The notes: generated by a model not told the origin, from the letters alone. Positions 1-9,336 are shown, counted from the stretch's first letter. The stretch: DNA of 64,000 bases from Pontibacter aquaedesilientis (GCF_014773225.1 NZ_JACXAJ010000004.1:124001-188000), one strand, 5' to 3'. A program made the numbers and translations.

Positions 1-127
1 CTGCGATAGCAAGCTTAACTGCTAAACTTTGTTGGAGAATAGTTGTTTTTATTCGTTCCGGTCGTAGCTGTCATATACACTATGTTACAGGGATTAAGTA
101 CAAGTTTATATACCAAGCTTAGTTAAG
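1..127. other. Intergenic edge, no gene seen
   Basis: AT-rich sequence at the window edge. I see no start codon with a convincing reading frame, no RNA gene and no clear terminator. It lies downstream of the minus-strand membrane protein gene that ends at 128. Confidence 0.5.
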
Positions 128-640
128 TTAAAAATATAAAAATCTAAAACTATAAATAAACAGAGCTATTCCTCCAACAGTAAAGGATAAAGCTAACAAT
201 CCAAATTTCAATTTTTGCTGGCTTGTCCATTTTTCAAACTGCCTAAAATAGGACATATATCTATCCTTTTGAAAAACCGCTAAATGGCATATAGTAAAAG
301 CCAATCCTAGACAGACTAAGAAAGGTTTCCATGAAAAACCAATTGGATGCGTGAGTAGACTGTTTAACATAAGAAAAACTGCCCAAATTAACATAAACAT
401 GATTATGGTCAATCCGCCCCCTGATACCTTAATACTAAACCCAAACCTTTCATCGCACCACAGTCCGTTGACTACCTCCTTGTGGCTTGTACCCTGTTGT
501 TCAAACTTTCTCTTTACCGCTGGAATTTCTCCTAATAGCATAAAAGGGTTGAGCTTGTTAGTTAGCAGGTGACGTTTGTAATCTGCTTTGTACCAACAGT
601 AATGGATGGCGTTGAGTAATAATTCGACTTTTTTAATCAT
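128..640 (-). CDS. Small membrane protein of unknown function
   Basis: A 170-residue protein with a soluble N-terminal half of about 70 residues, rich in Lys and aromatic residues, followed by three hydrophobic stretches at roughly residues 76-94, 104-121 and 147-168 that look like membrane segments. A basic, aromatic loop (KDRYMSYFRQFEKWTSQQK) separates the second and third. I do not recognise the family. It is a lone gene on the minus strand with more than 200 bases between it and the glycosyltransferase gene upstream, so it is probably its own transcription unit. Function unknown; that it is a real gene rests on its length, its ATG start and its coherent membrane pattern. Confidence 0.6.
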   Translation of the reverse strand: MIKKVELLLNAIHYCWYKADYKRHLLTNKLNPFMLLGEIPAVKRKFEQQGTSHKEVVNGLWCDERFGFSIKVSGGGLTIIMFMLIWAVFLMLNSLLTHPIGFSWKPFLVCLGLAFTICHLAVFQKDRYMSYFRQFEKWTSQQKLKFGLLALSFTVGGIALFIYSFRFLYF

Positions 641-854
641 TATGTGATGGGTATGATGACACTTGATTCTGCTTTGAACATATTTATCACTAACTCATAG
701 TTCTGTAAGCATATATGCCAATGAAGCCTGATTATAATTCCTATTGACACCAACTACTGTATAGCAGGAGTACCTACTCCCACTATCTACAATGTATATG
801 GCGTACTCCATTTTCAGAATGCTTCCAATCTCCCATAAATTTAATCAAATATTC

Positions 855-1952
855 TTATTCAGCTATACTTGTCAACCACTTATCCACCTCTTGTGCATCT
901 ACAGTATAATTTTCCAGCTTATCTCCTTCAGTACCCACCACGGCGCTATACCTGAAACAAAGCCCTTTGCACAGCAGGAAATAATGCGTTTTGATCAGGT
1001 TTGCCGGATGAAGCTCCAGCACCTGACACTGCTCTGAGAATAGCAGATTGGTCAGTCCGGCACCGTGCGGAGCAATAACGGCTTCGGCATCATAGAATAG
1101 TTGGACCTGCTGTTGGTAAGTCAGTTCCTCGGCCCGCACCACCTCAAAGCCATACCTGTCAAGCAGCGGCAGCAGCGCTTGCTCATTCAGCACCCGGCGG
1201 GTCCTGGCATTGGCACGGCTGATGAAGATGCGCTTTTTGTGTTTGCCGCGCTGCACCCCGTAGCCACGCCATAACTTGTCGCGCAGCCAAGCTCCGATGT
1301 CAGGGGGCAGATAACCGCTCTGCGCATTAGCCACAAACGAAGGCAGCACAAACTCCTCTACCTGCCATTTCTCATGCTTGCCAATGTACACCACCTCAGC
1401 TTGCGGATAGGCCTTCGCCACAAATGCCAGTGTCTCCAGCTGGTATGCCGCCATGTCGCGGCGCATGATGATTTTGATCGGCTCTTTTATATTTTCCAGC
1501 ACCAGGTATAGCCGTGGCAGGCAATCGAAGAACCAGTGGTAATTGTTCTGCCCAGCCCAGGGCAGGTGCAGTACGGAGGTATAGATGCCTTTCTTTTGCT
1601 TCGGCAACAGCAGCGACACTTCCTTAAACGCCTCGGATTTAGCCAGCCGGCTCACCTCTCCCACCGACTCTACTACCACTTTGCCATCCAGTACTGCCGC
1701 TCCCGAGTTGCCTAGGAACTCTACTCCCCGCAGCCTCACCACATACTGGGCTTTTTGTCTGTAGCCCAGGCTATAGTCTATCGCGTAATTGAAACTTACT
1801 GCCGACTGCTCCAGAAATGCAGTTTCTGAATCATCAAAATGAAGCACGAAACTCTCTGCCAGTGTTATTCTGCCCGGATGGTGCAGCACCGAGGTATAGC
1901 GCGAGTAATAGCCCAGGGTATGGAGTAAGCCAAAAAATGCCTTTGTCAGCAT
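855..1952 (-). CDS. GT61-like glycosyltransferase
   Basis: A 365-residue protein resembling the DUF563/GT61 glycosyltransferases found in capsule and surface-polysaccharide clusters. Visible family features are HWFFDCLPRLYL near residue 135, the IFISRANARTRRVLNE block near 240, and VVRAEELTYQQQVQLFYDAE followed by APHGAGLTNLLF near 270-300, which is the conserved C-terminal nucleotide-sugar region of the family. There is no signal peptide, so it probably acts on the cytoplasmic face of the membrane. It is transcribed away from the adjacent pseudaminic-acid operon across about 310 bases and may modify the same surface glycan; that link is inference from position. Donor and acceptor sugars cannot be read from the sequence. 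Confidence 0.8.
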   Translation of the reverse strand: MLTKAFFGLLHTLGYYSRYTSVLHHPGRITLAESFVLHFDDSETAFLEQSAVSFNYAIDYSLGYRQKAQYVVRLRGVEFLGNSGAAVLDGKVVVESVGEVSRLAKSEAFKEVSLLLPKQKKGIYTSVLHLPWAGQNNYHWFFDCLPRLYLVLENIKEPIKIIMRRDMAAYQLETLAFVAKAYPQAEVVYIGKHEKWQVEEFVLPSFVANAQSGYLPPDIGAWLRDKLWRGYGVQRGKHKKRIFISRANARTRRVLNEQALLPLLDRYGFEVVRAEELTYQQQVQLFYDAEAVIAPHGAGLTNLLFSEQCQVLELHPANLIKTHYFLLCKGLCFRYSAVVGTEGDKLENYTVDAQEVDKWLTSIAE

Positions 1953-2261
1953 GGAAACGTTTAGAAGTTAGAAAGTTGAATTTTCCGTATGGACAGGCCG
2001 CGAGCTGTTCGAATTGTGCACCCAAACTGTCCGAATTCTGAACAGTTGCAATTTATGGACATCATTTCACAATCAGCCATCAACAATTTAGCCATCCAAC
2101 CATTCAACCATTATCAATCAGCAATTAACAATTTACCCATTCAACAACCAACAATTAACAATCAACTAGCAACAATTTAAGCAATCAACAATTAAATATT
2201 TAACTTGCAGCATGGCTTGGGTTACAGATACCGGGCCGGAGTATTAAGCTAAAAATGAAGC
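1953..2261. repeat. Low-complexity AACAATT-type spacer
   Basis: About 310 bases between two divergent genes. From about 2045 to 2200 the sequence iterates short words of the type CAACAATT, CAATTAACAATT and CCATTCAAC. The same words recur around the RNase P RNA gene (42505-42670). The repeat precedes pseB, so promoter elements of the pse operon must lie in or beside it, but I see no perfect TAnnTTTG box. No open reading frame here is credible. Confidence 0.55.
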
Positions 2262-3281
2262 ATGGCATTAGACCTTAACAATAAGTCTATACTGGTAACG
2301 GGCGGCACGGGCTCGTTCGGAAAAAAGTTCGTGGAGATGGTATATGCCCGCTTTCCGGACGTAAAACGACTTGTCATCTATTCCCGCGATGAGCTGAAGC
2401 AGTTCGAGATGTCGCAAACTTTCCCGAAGAGCAAATACGATTCGGTGCGCTACTTTATTGGCGATGTGCGCGATGGCGAACGCTTTAAGCGGGCTTGCGA
2501 AGGGATTGACATCATCATTCACGCCGCCGCCATGAAACAGGTGCCCGCTGCCGAGTATAACCCGATGGAGTGCATCAAAACCAATGTGCTGGGTGCTGAG
2601 AATATCATCAATGCCGCCCTGGACACGGGTGTGAAGCATGTCGTAGCACTTTCGACCGATAAGGCCGCTGCTCCGATCAACCTCTATGGCGCTACCAAGC
2701 TTTGCTCTGACAAGCTTTTTGTGGCTGCCAACAACATGAAAGGCAAGCGTGACATCAAGTTCTCGGTAGTGCGTTACGGCAACGTGATTGGTTCTCGCGG
2801 GTCGGTGGTTCCCTTTTTCCTGAACAAGCGCCAAGAAGGTGTGCTGCCAATCACGCATCCGGAAATGACCCGCTTCAATATTTCGCTGGAAGAAGGCGTG
2901 GAGTTGGTTTTCCATGCGCTCGAGCACCATTGGGGCGGCGAGATTTTTGTGCCAAAGATACCGTCTTATGTGATTACCGACCTGGCAGAGGCCATTGGTC
3001 CGAACTGCCAGCAGGAAGTGGTAGGTATACGTCCCGGCGAAAAGCTGCACGAGGAGATGATCACGGAAACCGACTCACTCAACACGGTGGAACTGGACAA
3101 ATACTACGTGATCCTACCTTCTACCCCACTCTGGCAAGTGGACGATTTCATGAAAGCTCACCAAGGCAAGATGGTGGAGTTAGGCTTCAAATACAACTCC
3201 GGCACCAACACCGAATGGCTCAGTGTGGAGCAGCTCCGTGCCCAGATCCGGGAGCACGTGGACCCTAATTTTAATGTATAA
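2262..3281 (+). CDS. pseB: UDP-GlcNAc 4,6-dehydratase (inverting), PseB
   Basis: First enzyme of pseudaminic acid synthesis: it converts UDP-GlcNAc to UDP-4-keto-6-deoxy-L-AltNAc (4,6-dehydration with C5 inversion). The 339-residue protein begins with a Rossmann NAD(P) motif, TGGTGSFGKKFVE, at residues 13-25. The extended-SDR active-site region LSTDKAAAPINLYGATK supplies the catalytic Tyr and Lys, and VRYGNVIGSRGSVVPFF follows as in the PseB/FlaA1 short family without membrane domains. It is first in a plus-strand run pseB-pseC-pseF-pseGH-pseI, which makes the assignment firm. The ATG at 2262 gives the usual family N-terminus. Upstream is an AT-rich repeat spacer and no unambiguous promoter. 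Confidence 0.93.
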   Translation: MALDLNNKSILVTGGTGSFGKKFVEMVYARFPDVKRLVIYSRDELKQFEMSQTFPKSKYDSVRYFIGDVRDGERFKRACEGIDIIIHAAAMKQVPAAEYNPMECIKTNVLGAENIINAALDTGVKHVVALSTDKAAAPINLYGATKLCSDKLFVAANNMKGKRDIKFSVVRYGNVIGSRGSVVPFFLNKRQEGVLPITHPEMTRFNISLEEGVELVFHALEHHWGGEIFVPKIPSYVITDLAEAIGPNCQQEVVGIRPGEKLHEEMITETDSLNTVELDKYYVILPSTPLWQVDDFMKAHQGKMVELGFKYNSGTNTEWLSVEQLRAQIREHVDPNFNV

Positions 3282-3374
3282 TAACAAAAGACTGATGATG
3301 GATAGGTAGCCATCGGTGCTGCCTCTGTACTCATCACTATTTGTTGCATATCTTTACTCATTAATAAAGAACTC

Positions 3375-4580
3375 GTGACACAGCACTCAGAACTCAGCAC
3401 TCCAATCCCTTACGGCCGCCAGCACATCACCGAAGTCGACATACAGGCCGTGGTAGAAACGCTGCAATCGGACTTCCTGACGCAGGGGCCGAAAGTAGCC
3501 GAGTTTGAGCAGGCCTTCGCCCAGTATGTGGGAGCCAAATACGCCGTGGCCGTGAGCAACGGGACGGCCGCCCTACACCTGTGTGCCATGGCTTTGGGTG
3601 TAAATGAAGGCTCATGCGTGATCACCACGCCCATCACCTTTGTGGCCTCGGCCAACTGCGTGCGCTACTGCGGCGGCACGGTGGAGTTCTGCGACATCGA
3701 CCCGGCAACGGCCCTCATCGACCTGGACAAACTGCGCCAGATGGTTGAGAGCAAGCCCAAAGGCTACTATAGTGGCGTCATCCCGGTTGACTTCGCGGGC
3801 AATCCCGTTAACCTCGAGGAGCTTCGAAAGCTGGCCGACGAGCACGGGCTGTGGATCATCGAGGACGCCTGCCACGCCCCTGGCGGCTACTTCACAGACA
3901 GCCGGGGCGAAAGACAGCTGTGCGGCAACGGCCGCTACGCCGACCTGGCCATCTTCTCCTTTCACCCTGTCAAGCACATCGCCACGGGCGAGGGCGGCAT
4001 GGTGACCACCAACGACGAGGAACTCTACAAAAAACTACTGCTTTACCGCACCCACGGCATCACCCGCGACCCAGCCCTGCTGGAAGAGAACCACGGCGGC
4101 TGGTACATGGAGATGCAGGCCCTGGGCTACAACTACCGCATGCCGGACATGCTCTGTGCCCTGGGCATTTCGCAATTGAGTCGTGCCGACGAGGGACTTG
4201 CCAGAAGAAAGGAAATCGCCCAAGTATACGACGCTGCCTTTGAGGGCTTTGCAAGTATAGCGGTACTGGGCACCAGCCCGGGGGCGCTCGATGAAAAAGG
4301 CGGAACCGGCCATGCCTACCATCTCTACGTGATTCAGGTGCAGGACCGCAAAGGACTTTATGACTTCCTGCGTGAGCATAATATTTTTGCGCAGGTGCAC
4401 TACATCCCGGCCCACACCATGCCTTATTACCGCAGCCTGGGATACAGGAAAGGAGATTTCCCGGAGGCCGAGCACTACTACAGCCAGTGCCTGAGCCTGC
4501 CCATGTACCCGACCCTGACAGCGGACGAGCAGCGATTTGTAATTGAGAAAGTGAAGGAGTTTGTAGCCAATGACAACTAA
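3375..4580 (+). CDS. pseC: UDP-4-amino-4,6-dideoxy-L-AltNAc transaminase, PseC
   Basis: PLP-dependent aminotransferase that adds the 4-amino group using glutamate, the second pseudaminic acid step. The 401 residues show the DegT/DnrJ/EryC1 fold: SNGTAALHLCAMAL near residue 61, IIEDACHAPGG near 162, and the PLP lysine in FHPVKHIATGEGG near 198. The family N-terminal motif IPYGRQHITEVD starts at residue 12, so the chosen GTG start at 3375 leaves a short unusual leader; a later in-frame start is possible, but no ATG lies before the motif. It follows pseB by 93 bases and overlaps the next gene by 11 bases, indicating one operon. Confidence 0.92.
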   Translation: MTQHSELSTPIPYGRQHITEVDIQAVVETLQSDFLTQGPKVAEFEQAFAQYVGAKYAVAVSNGTAALHLCAMALGVNEGSCVITTPITFVASANCVRYCGGTVEFCDIDPATALIDLDKLRQMVESKPKGYYSGVIPVDFAGNPVNLEELRKLADEHGLWIIEDACHAPGGYFTDSRGERQLCGNGRYADLAIFSFHPVKHIATGEGGMVTTNDEELYKKLLLYRTHGITRDPALLEENHGGWYMEMQALGYNYRMPDMLCALGISQLSRADEGLARRKEIAQVYDAAFEGFASIAVLGTSPGALDEKGGTGHAYHLYVIQVQDRKGLYDFLREHNIFAQVHYIPAHTMPYYRSLGYRKGDFPEAEHYYSQCLSLPMYPTLTADEQRFVIEKVKEFVANDN

Positions 4581-5307
4581 GAAGGTAGGCGTTATTTCAC
4601 AGGCCCGCATGACCAGTACCCGTCTGCCAGGCAAAGTGTTGCTAAAGGCCGGTGGCAAAACCATGCTGCAGCACCACGTCGACAGACTGCGAGATGCTGG
4701 GCTGGATGTTTATATCGCTACTACCCAAAATACCTCCGACGACCCAATCGCGGCTTATGCTGCACAGGCGAACATACCTTGCTACCGGGGCGATGAGCAC
4801 AACGTGCTGAGCCGTTTCTACGAGTGCGCACTTCGATATGGGCTGGATGTGATCGTTCGGGTCACTTCAGACTGTCCGCTCATCGATGGGCAGCTCATAG
4901 CGGACGCGGTGCAGCAGTATCTTGCCTGGGATGACGAAGCCGTATACCTGTCCAACGCTTTGCAACGCACTTTCCCACGGGGTTTCGACTTCGAGATATT
5001 CTCCTTCGGCCTGCTCAAAGAAGCTTTCCAAAACGCTACCCTGACAGCTGACTTGGAACATGTAACGCCCTATATCAACCAGAACAAAAGCGGACGCGTT
5101 ACATTACGGCACTATACACAGGACAAAGACGCGAGCCAATTCCGCATCACACTCGACACCCCGGAGGATTTTGAACTTATCAGCCTCCTAATGGAGCAGC
5201 ACGGGGCACATAAACTGAGTGGAGACGAGATTATGCTGTTGCTGGAAAACCACCCGAAACTCCAAAATATCAATGCACACGTAGAGCAGAAAAAGCTCGG
5301 GGAATAA
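4570..5307 (+). CDS. pseF: SpsF/PseF-type cytidylyltransferase
   Basis: A 245-residue nucleotidyltransferase of the SpsF type. The N-terminal ISQARMTSTRLPGKVLL is the CTP-binding loop of this family, and VRVTSDCPLID near residue 97 is the metal-binding region. In this operon its expected job is activation of pseudaminic acid to CMP-Pse, the last cytoplasmic step. Canonical PseF proteins are NeuA-like; this one is of the SpsF branch that fills the slot in Bacillus and many Bacteroidota pse operons, so the symbol is assigned by context. It overlaps the pseC stop by 11 bases, which suggests translational coupling, and is followed by a 120-base gap before the PseG-PseH fusion. Confidence 0.82.
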   Translation: MTTKKVGVISQARMTSTRLPGKVLLKAGGKTMLQHHVDRLRDAGLDVYIATTQNTSDDPIAAYAAQANIPCYRGDEHNVLSRFYECALRYGLDVIVRVTSDCPLIDGQLIADAVQQYLAWDDEAVYLSNALQRTFPRGFDFEIFSFGLLKEAFQNATLTADLEHVTPYINQNKSGRVTLRHYTQDKDASQFRITLDTPEDFELISLLMEQHGAHKLSGDEIMLLLENHPKLQNINAHVEQKKLGE

Positions 5308-5427
5308 ATTAAAATGAGTAATGAAACATGATTGATGAACCTCGGGACTTGTTGTATCTATTGGCTAAGACCCATTCATCATCCTGACTTCTTCATTAAG
5401 CCTCCTTATTCTTCATTTTAAAATGCT

Positions 5428-6912
5428 ATGGACCAGAAGCAGCGCATCATTTTTAGGGCAGACGGGAACAGCCGTATCGGGTTGGGCCATGTGACACGTT
5501 CGCTGGCGCTAGTGCACATGCTGCAAAAGGAGTTTGAGTGCGTATTTGCCATTCAGTCGCCCGACCTGGCCCTTCGTGAACGCATACAGGAGGTTTGCCA
5601 GGGTGTGATCGTGCTGCCCCCTTCAGATTCTTCCGAGGCCCGTTTTAACCACGAGCTGGACGCGTATGTTTCCAGTGAGGAGATCGTAGTGCTCGACGGC
5701 TATCACTTTGAAACGGAATACCAGCAAAACCTTAAAAACCGGGGGGCCGCTGTTATTTGCATCGATGACATACACGCCTATACCTTCGTGGCCGACGCCG
5801 TGATTAACCAGGCAGGCGGTGTATTGCCGGAGGTATATCAGACGGCGCCTTACACTAAATTATTGTTGGGCCCTGCCTATGCCCTGCTGCGGCCGGCCTT
5901 TCTGAGAGCTTCACGCGCCACCAGATCTTTGCCTGCCGGCGAATTGCGGGTACTTGTCTGCATGGGTGGAGCCGATCCGGATAATCATACCTTGCAGGCA
6001 TTGCAGGAGCTTCAGTCACTGACAACCGTGAAGCAGGTGGAAGTGGTGGTGGGCAGCGCCTATTCCCGATTGCACGCACTAAAGGAATGGCTGAAAGGCA
6101 AGCCAGATTACCGGCTGCACCGCAACCTGTCGGCCGAAAGCATGCGCCGCCTGATGACCAAATGCCACGCCGCCATTACCTCGGCCAGTGGCATTTCCTA
6201 TGAATACGCCGCCGTGGGTGGCCTGCTCTTCGTGAAGCAAACGGCCGACAACCAGGCCGGCATGCACCACTTCCTGACTACGGAAGGTATAGCCAGTGAT
6301 TACGGTGCGTTGTTGCAGCAATTGAAAAAGGGTATAAGTGAAGTTAGCTTCCAGAAACAGCTTGCCGCGCAGCGCCGCCACTTTGACGGCAGAAGCGATG
6401 AGAGGCTCAGGCAGGTTTTCCAGCAGCTGGGGTTAGCGGCTGGCTTACGGCTACGTGTAGCAACTATAGATGATCTGCAACTGCTATTCGGCTGGGCAAA
6501 CGATCCGGCTGTTCGCCAGCACTCCTTTAACCCTGCCCCTATTCCATTGGAAGACCACACCCGTTGGTTCCATCGCAAACTTGACAACCCCGACACGATA
6601 CTTTATATTGCTGAGGCAGGCAAGGTGCCTGCTGCACACATTCGCTTCGACATCCAGGGCAACACCGCCACCATCAGCTACCTGATCGGGGCAGATTACC
6701 GGGGCAAGGGCCTTGGGCATGCCATCCTGCTAAAAGGTGTGCAGCAGCTTTTAAAGCAGCGCCCCGATGTGCAGTTGGTGGACGGTTTAGTTCAGCCGGA
6801 GCATAAAGCCTCTGTCCGCTCATTTGAAAAAGCCGGATTTGCATACGGCAAAGCAGACAGCGAGCATCCGAAAGCACATCGTTTTGTGCTGGAACGAAAC
6901 ACGAAGGTATAG
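5428..6912 (+). CDS. pseG: PseG-PseH fusion: UDP-sugar hydrolase plus N-acetyltransferase
   Basis: A 494-residue two-domain protein. Residues 1 to about 335 match PseG, which removes UDP from UDP-2,4-diacetamido-2,4,6-trideoxy-L-altrose: FRADGNSRIGLGHVTRSLAL at the start, VVLDGYHF near 91 and VCMGGADPDNHTLQAL near 175 with its GT-B-like signature. Residues from about 340 form a GNAT acetyltransferase: LRVATIDDLQLLFGWANDP, and GADYRGKGLGHAILL as the acetyl-CoA loop. This fits PseH, which acetylates the 4-amino group before the hydrolase step, so two consecutive reactions are joined in one chain in reverse pathway order. The gene ends AAG GTA TAG, the stop being part of the abundant AGGTATAG motif. 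pseI starts 14 bases later. Confidence 0.9.
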   Translation: MDQKQRIIFRADGNSRIGLGHVTRSLALVHMLQKEFECVFAIQSPDLALRERIQEVCQGVIVLPPSDSSEARFNHELDAYVSSEEIVVLDGYHFETEYQQNLKNRGAAVICIDDIHAYTFVADAVINQAGGVLPEVYQTAPYTKLLLGPAYALLRPAFLRASRATRSLPAGELRVLVCMGGADPDNHTLQALQELQSLTTVKQVEVVVGSAYSRLHALKEWLKGKPDYRLHRNLSAESMRRLMTKCHAAITSASGISYEYAAVGGLLFVKQTADNQAGMHHFLTTEGIASDYGALLQQLKKGISEVSFQKQLAAQRRHFDGRSDERLRQVFQQLGLAAGLRLRVATIDDLQLLFGWANDPAVRQHSFNPAPIPLEDHTRWFHRKLDNPDTILYIAEAGKVPAAHIRFDIQGNTATISYLIGADYRGKGLGHAILLKGVQQLLKQRPDVQLVDGLVQPEHKASVRSFEKAGFAYGKADSEHPKAHRFVLERNTKV

Positions 6913-6926
6913 TTTAGCATACAGAA

Positions 6927-7970
6927 ATGATCAACGATATCAGTATAGCCGATCGCCTGATCGGCCCATCGCACAGGCCTTTTATTATCGCCGAAATGTC
7001 GGGCAACCACAACCAGTCACTGGAGCGGGCCCTGGCCATTGTGGACGCAGCCGCCGACGCTGGGGCCGACGCCATCAAACTGCAGACCTACACGGCCGAT
7101 ACCATGACCCTGCCGGGCGCCTTCACCATTTCGGATGAGGGCTCGCTGTGGAAGGGACGCGAACTGCATGACCTTTACAAAGAGGCTTATACCCCCTGGG
7201 AGTGGCACCGGCCCATTTTCGAACGGGCCAAAGAGCGGGGGATGCTTGCCTTCTCCTCCCCTTTCGACGAAACAGCGGTGGATTTCCTGGAGAGCCTGGA
7301 CGCGCCCCTTCATAAAATAGCCTCCTTCGAGAACACCGACCATCCGCTGCTGCGCAAGGTGGCCGCCACCGGCAAGCCCGTGATCATGAGTACCGGCGCC
7401 GCCACGGTGCAGGAAGTGGCCGAGGCCGTGCAGGTGCTCCGCGAGGCGGGCTGCCAGCAGCTGATCCTGCTCAAGTGCACCTCCACCTACCCGGCCACGC
7501 CTGAGAACACCAACCTGCGCACCATCCCCCACATGCGGGAGCTTTACAATGTGCAGGTAGGCCTTTCGGACCATACCATGGGCGTGGGCGCTTCGGTGGC
7601 CGCCGTGGCGCTGGGCGCAACCGTGATCGAGAAACACTTCACCCTTAGCCGCGCCGACGGCGGCGTGGATTCGGCCTTTTCACTGGAGCCAGAGGAGCTG
7701 AAATCCCTTGTGGTGGAGTCGGAAAGAGCCTGGCTGGCGCTGGGACAGGTGCAGTACGGCGTGCAGCGGGCTGAGGAGAAGAGCCGCCTGTTCAAGCGCT
7801 CGGTGTACGCTGCCAGAGACATCATGGCCGGCGAAACGCTGACAAAGGAAAACATCCGCGTGATCAGGCCGGGCTTGGGACTGGCGCCGAAGCACTACGA
7901 AACCTTGCTCGGAAAAACGGCCACACAGGATATCAAAGCGGGCACTCCGTTCAGTTGGGACATGGTATAG
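6927..7970 (+). CDS. pseI: Pseudaminic acid synthase, PseI
   Basis: Condenses phosphoenolpyruvate with 2,4-diacetamido-2,4,6-trideoxy-L-altrose to give pseudaminic acid. The 347-residue protein has the NeuB TIM-barrel N-terminus (FIIAEMSGNHNQS, residues 17-29; DAIKLQTYTADTMTL near 48) and a C-terminal SAF antifreeze-like domain from about residue 285 (GETLTKENIRVIRPGLGLAP), as in NeuB/SpsE/PseI. HFTLSRADGGVDSAFSLEP near residue 238 is the family region contacting the substrate. It lies 14 bases after the PseG-PseH fusion and 3 bases before the next gene, so it is mid-operon. The stop is ATG GTA TAG, again within a GGTATAG motif. Confidence 0.93.
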   Translation: MINDISIADRLIGPSHRPFIIAEMSGNHNQSLERALAIVDAAADAGADAIKLQTYTADTMTLPGAFTISDEGSLWKGRELHDLYKEAYTPWEWHRPIFERAKERGMLAFSSPFDETAVDFLESLDAPLHKIASFENTDHPLLRKVAATGKPVIMSTGAATVQEVAEAVQVLREAGCQQLILLKCTSTYPATPENTNLRTIPHMRELYNVQVGLSDHTMGVGASVAAVALGATVIEKHFTLSRADGGVDSAFSLEPEELKSLVVESERAWLALGQVQYGVQRAEEKSRLFKRSVYAARDIMAGETLTKENIRVIRPGLGLAPKHYETLLGKTATQDIKAGTPFSWDMV

Positions 7971-7973
7971 CGC

Positions 7974-9287
7974 ATGAAAGACTGGTACGCCCTTTACCGT
8001 AACATGCTATACCTGCATTTTTCGGAAGGCTTTTATAACCTGCCGGAAAGCGCGAAAAATGCCGCTTCTCCCAGCAACCCATTATTGCGTTTGCTGCGGA
8101 TGGCCGGCTATACTCTAGTCCGGCTATTCGGCAATTTGTTTAAGCAGGTAGAGCAGCCTGAAAAACTGCAGGGCAAGGTATGGCTCTATGTAGTCAGCCA
8201 AAACAACTACGACAGTCTGCACTTTTTGCGAGCAGGCATACCCGACGCGGTGATGGTAGCCGGACAGAGCAAGGCAATCGGCAGGTATAATCCGGTGGTG
8301 GCCCGTCTCTCGCTCCGCAAAAAGCTGCTTTATTACTATAAGTTTCTGCCGCTGTTCTTTCGGTTTCTGACACAGAACAGCAAGAGCACCCTTCGCTTTG
8401 TGGATTTGCTTTACGACTCAATCGGTTTCTATGAGGTATACCTGCAGAAGCTCAAAAAATACAGGCCACAGGCCATCGTATTCGCAAATGACCACAACGC
8501 CGACGCACGGGCTATGCTGCTGGCGGCAAAAGCACTGGGAATAAAAACCATATACATTCAGCACTCCAGCATCAGTCAGTTATTCCCCCCGCTCAACTTT
8601 GATTTAAATTTGCTCGAAGGCCAGGATGCGTTGGATAAGTACAGGCAATGCGGCCCGGTGGATGGCCGTGTGGAGTTTATCGGTATGCCCAAAGCGGACA
8701 AATTCGTGAAGCTGCGTAACCACCGCCCAGCTGTTCGAACAGTAGGTATAGCCTGCAACCTGATGGACAGACTGGAAGAGGTCGAGGCTCTGCTAAAGGC
8801 CATGACCGGTACTTTCCCTTTGCTGCGCATCATTCTCCGTCCCCACCCCCGCGATACACGCAGCTATACTTTTGCCCAGCGGCTTAGCCCTCACATCAGC
8901 CTGTCGGACGTGGGTCAGCAATCAGTTTTCGAGTATTTGCAGGAACTGGAAATGCTCATCAGCGGAAACTCAGGTATACACCTGGAGGCGGTGCTGCTCA
9001 ATGTATGGTCAGTTTATTTCAACTTCAACCCAAAAGAGGAACTGCATGACTACTATGGTTTTGTAAAGCATGGGTTGGTAGAGGAAGTAACTTCTTTTGC
9101 AAGTTTACAGCCACTGCTGCAGCAAGGTATAGCCCGAAAGCCCGACGTATACCTGCGGGCAACATACTACAGTGCCACCGTGGGCACCGCCTACGACGGC
9201 AAAAGCAGCGAACTGGCCGTGCAGCACCTCAACTCTTTTCTGGGCCGGGCGCAGGCGGTCGAAAATAAGCCCCTGCCGCTTCAATAG
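7974..9287 (+). CDS. Capsule-type GT-B-like transferase, candidate pseudaminyltransferase
   Basis: A 437-residue soluble protein starting 3 bases after pseI, so almost certainly translated with it. The middle has a Rossmann-like segment (QAIVFANDHNADARAMLLAAKALGIKTIYIQHSSIS is one continuous stretch near 160-195, of which IKTIYIQHSS is the most family-like). The C-terminal half has RIILRPHPRDTRSY near 283 and LISGNSGIHLEAVLL near 328, patterns seen in capsule polysaccharide and CDP-glycerol-type GT-B transferases. Being directly after CMP-Pse genes and before the flippase, it is the best local candidate for the enzyme that puts pseudaminic acid on its acceptor. Family assignment is moderate and the donor is inference. 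Confidence 0.65.
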   Translation: MKDWYALYRNMLYLHFSEGFYNLPESAKNAASPSNPLLRLLRMAGYTLVRLFGNLFKQVEQPEKLQGKVWLYVVSQNNYDSLHFLRAGIPDAVMVAGQSKAIGRYNPVVARLSLRKKLLYYYKFLPLFFRFLTQNSKSTLRFVDLLYDSIGFYEVYLQKLKKYRPQAIVFANDHNADARAMLLAAKALGIKTIYIQHSSISQLFPPLNFDLNLLEGQDALDKYRQCGPVDGRVEFIGMPKADKFVKLRNHRPAVRTVGIACNLMDRLEEVEALLKAMTGTFPLLRIILRPHPRDTRSYTFAQRLSPHISLSDVGQQSVFEYLQELEMLISGNSGIHLEAVLLNVWSVYFNFNPKEELHDYYGFVKHGLVEEVTSFASLQPLLQQGIARKPDVYLRATYYSATVGTAYDGKSSELAVQHLNSFLGRAQAVENKPLPLQ

Positions 9288-9295
9288 ATAAATAC

Positions 9296-9303
9296 TATAT
9301 TTG
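9296..9303 (+). promoter_or_regulatory. Possible -7 box before the flippase gene
   Basis: TATATTTG matches the Bacteroidota -7 consensus TAnnTTTG and sits just after the upstream stop codon, about 34 bases before the ATG at 9337. I see no TTG at the -33 position, so this is a weak internal promoter candidate. Confidence 0.35.
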
Positions 9304-9336
9304 TCTTTTACATCTTCAGTTTACTTCACCTGTAAC

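Noticed and set aside
2268..3050. Long antisense frame (260 codons) inside pseB, and similar long antisense frames inside pseC, pseI, hemL and pyc
   Set aside because: Shadows of GC-rich codon use in strongly supported genes; no family-like content.
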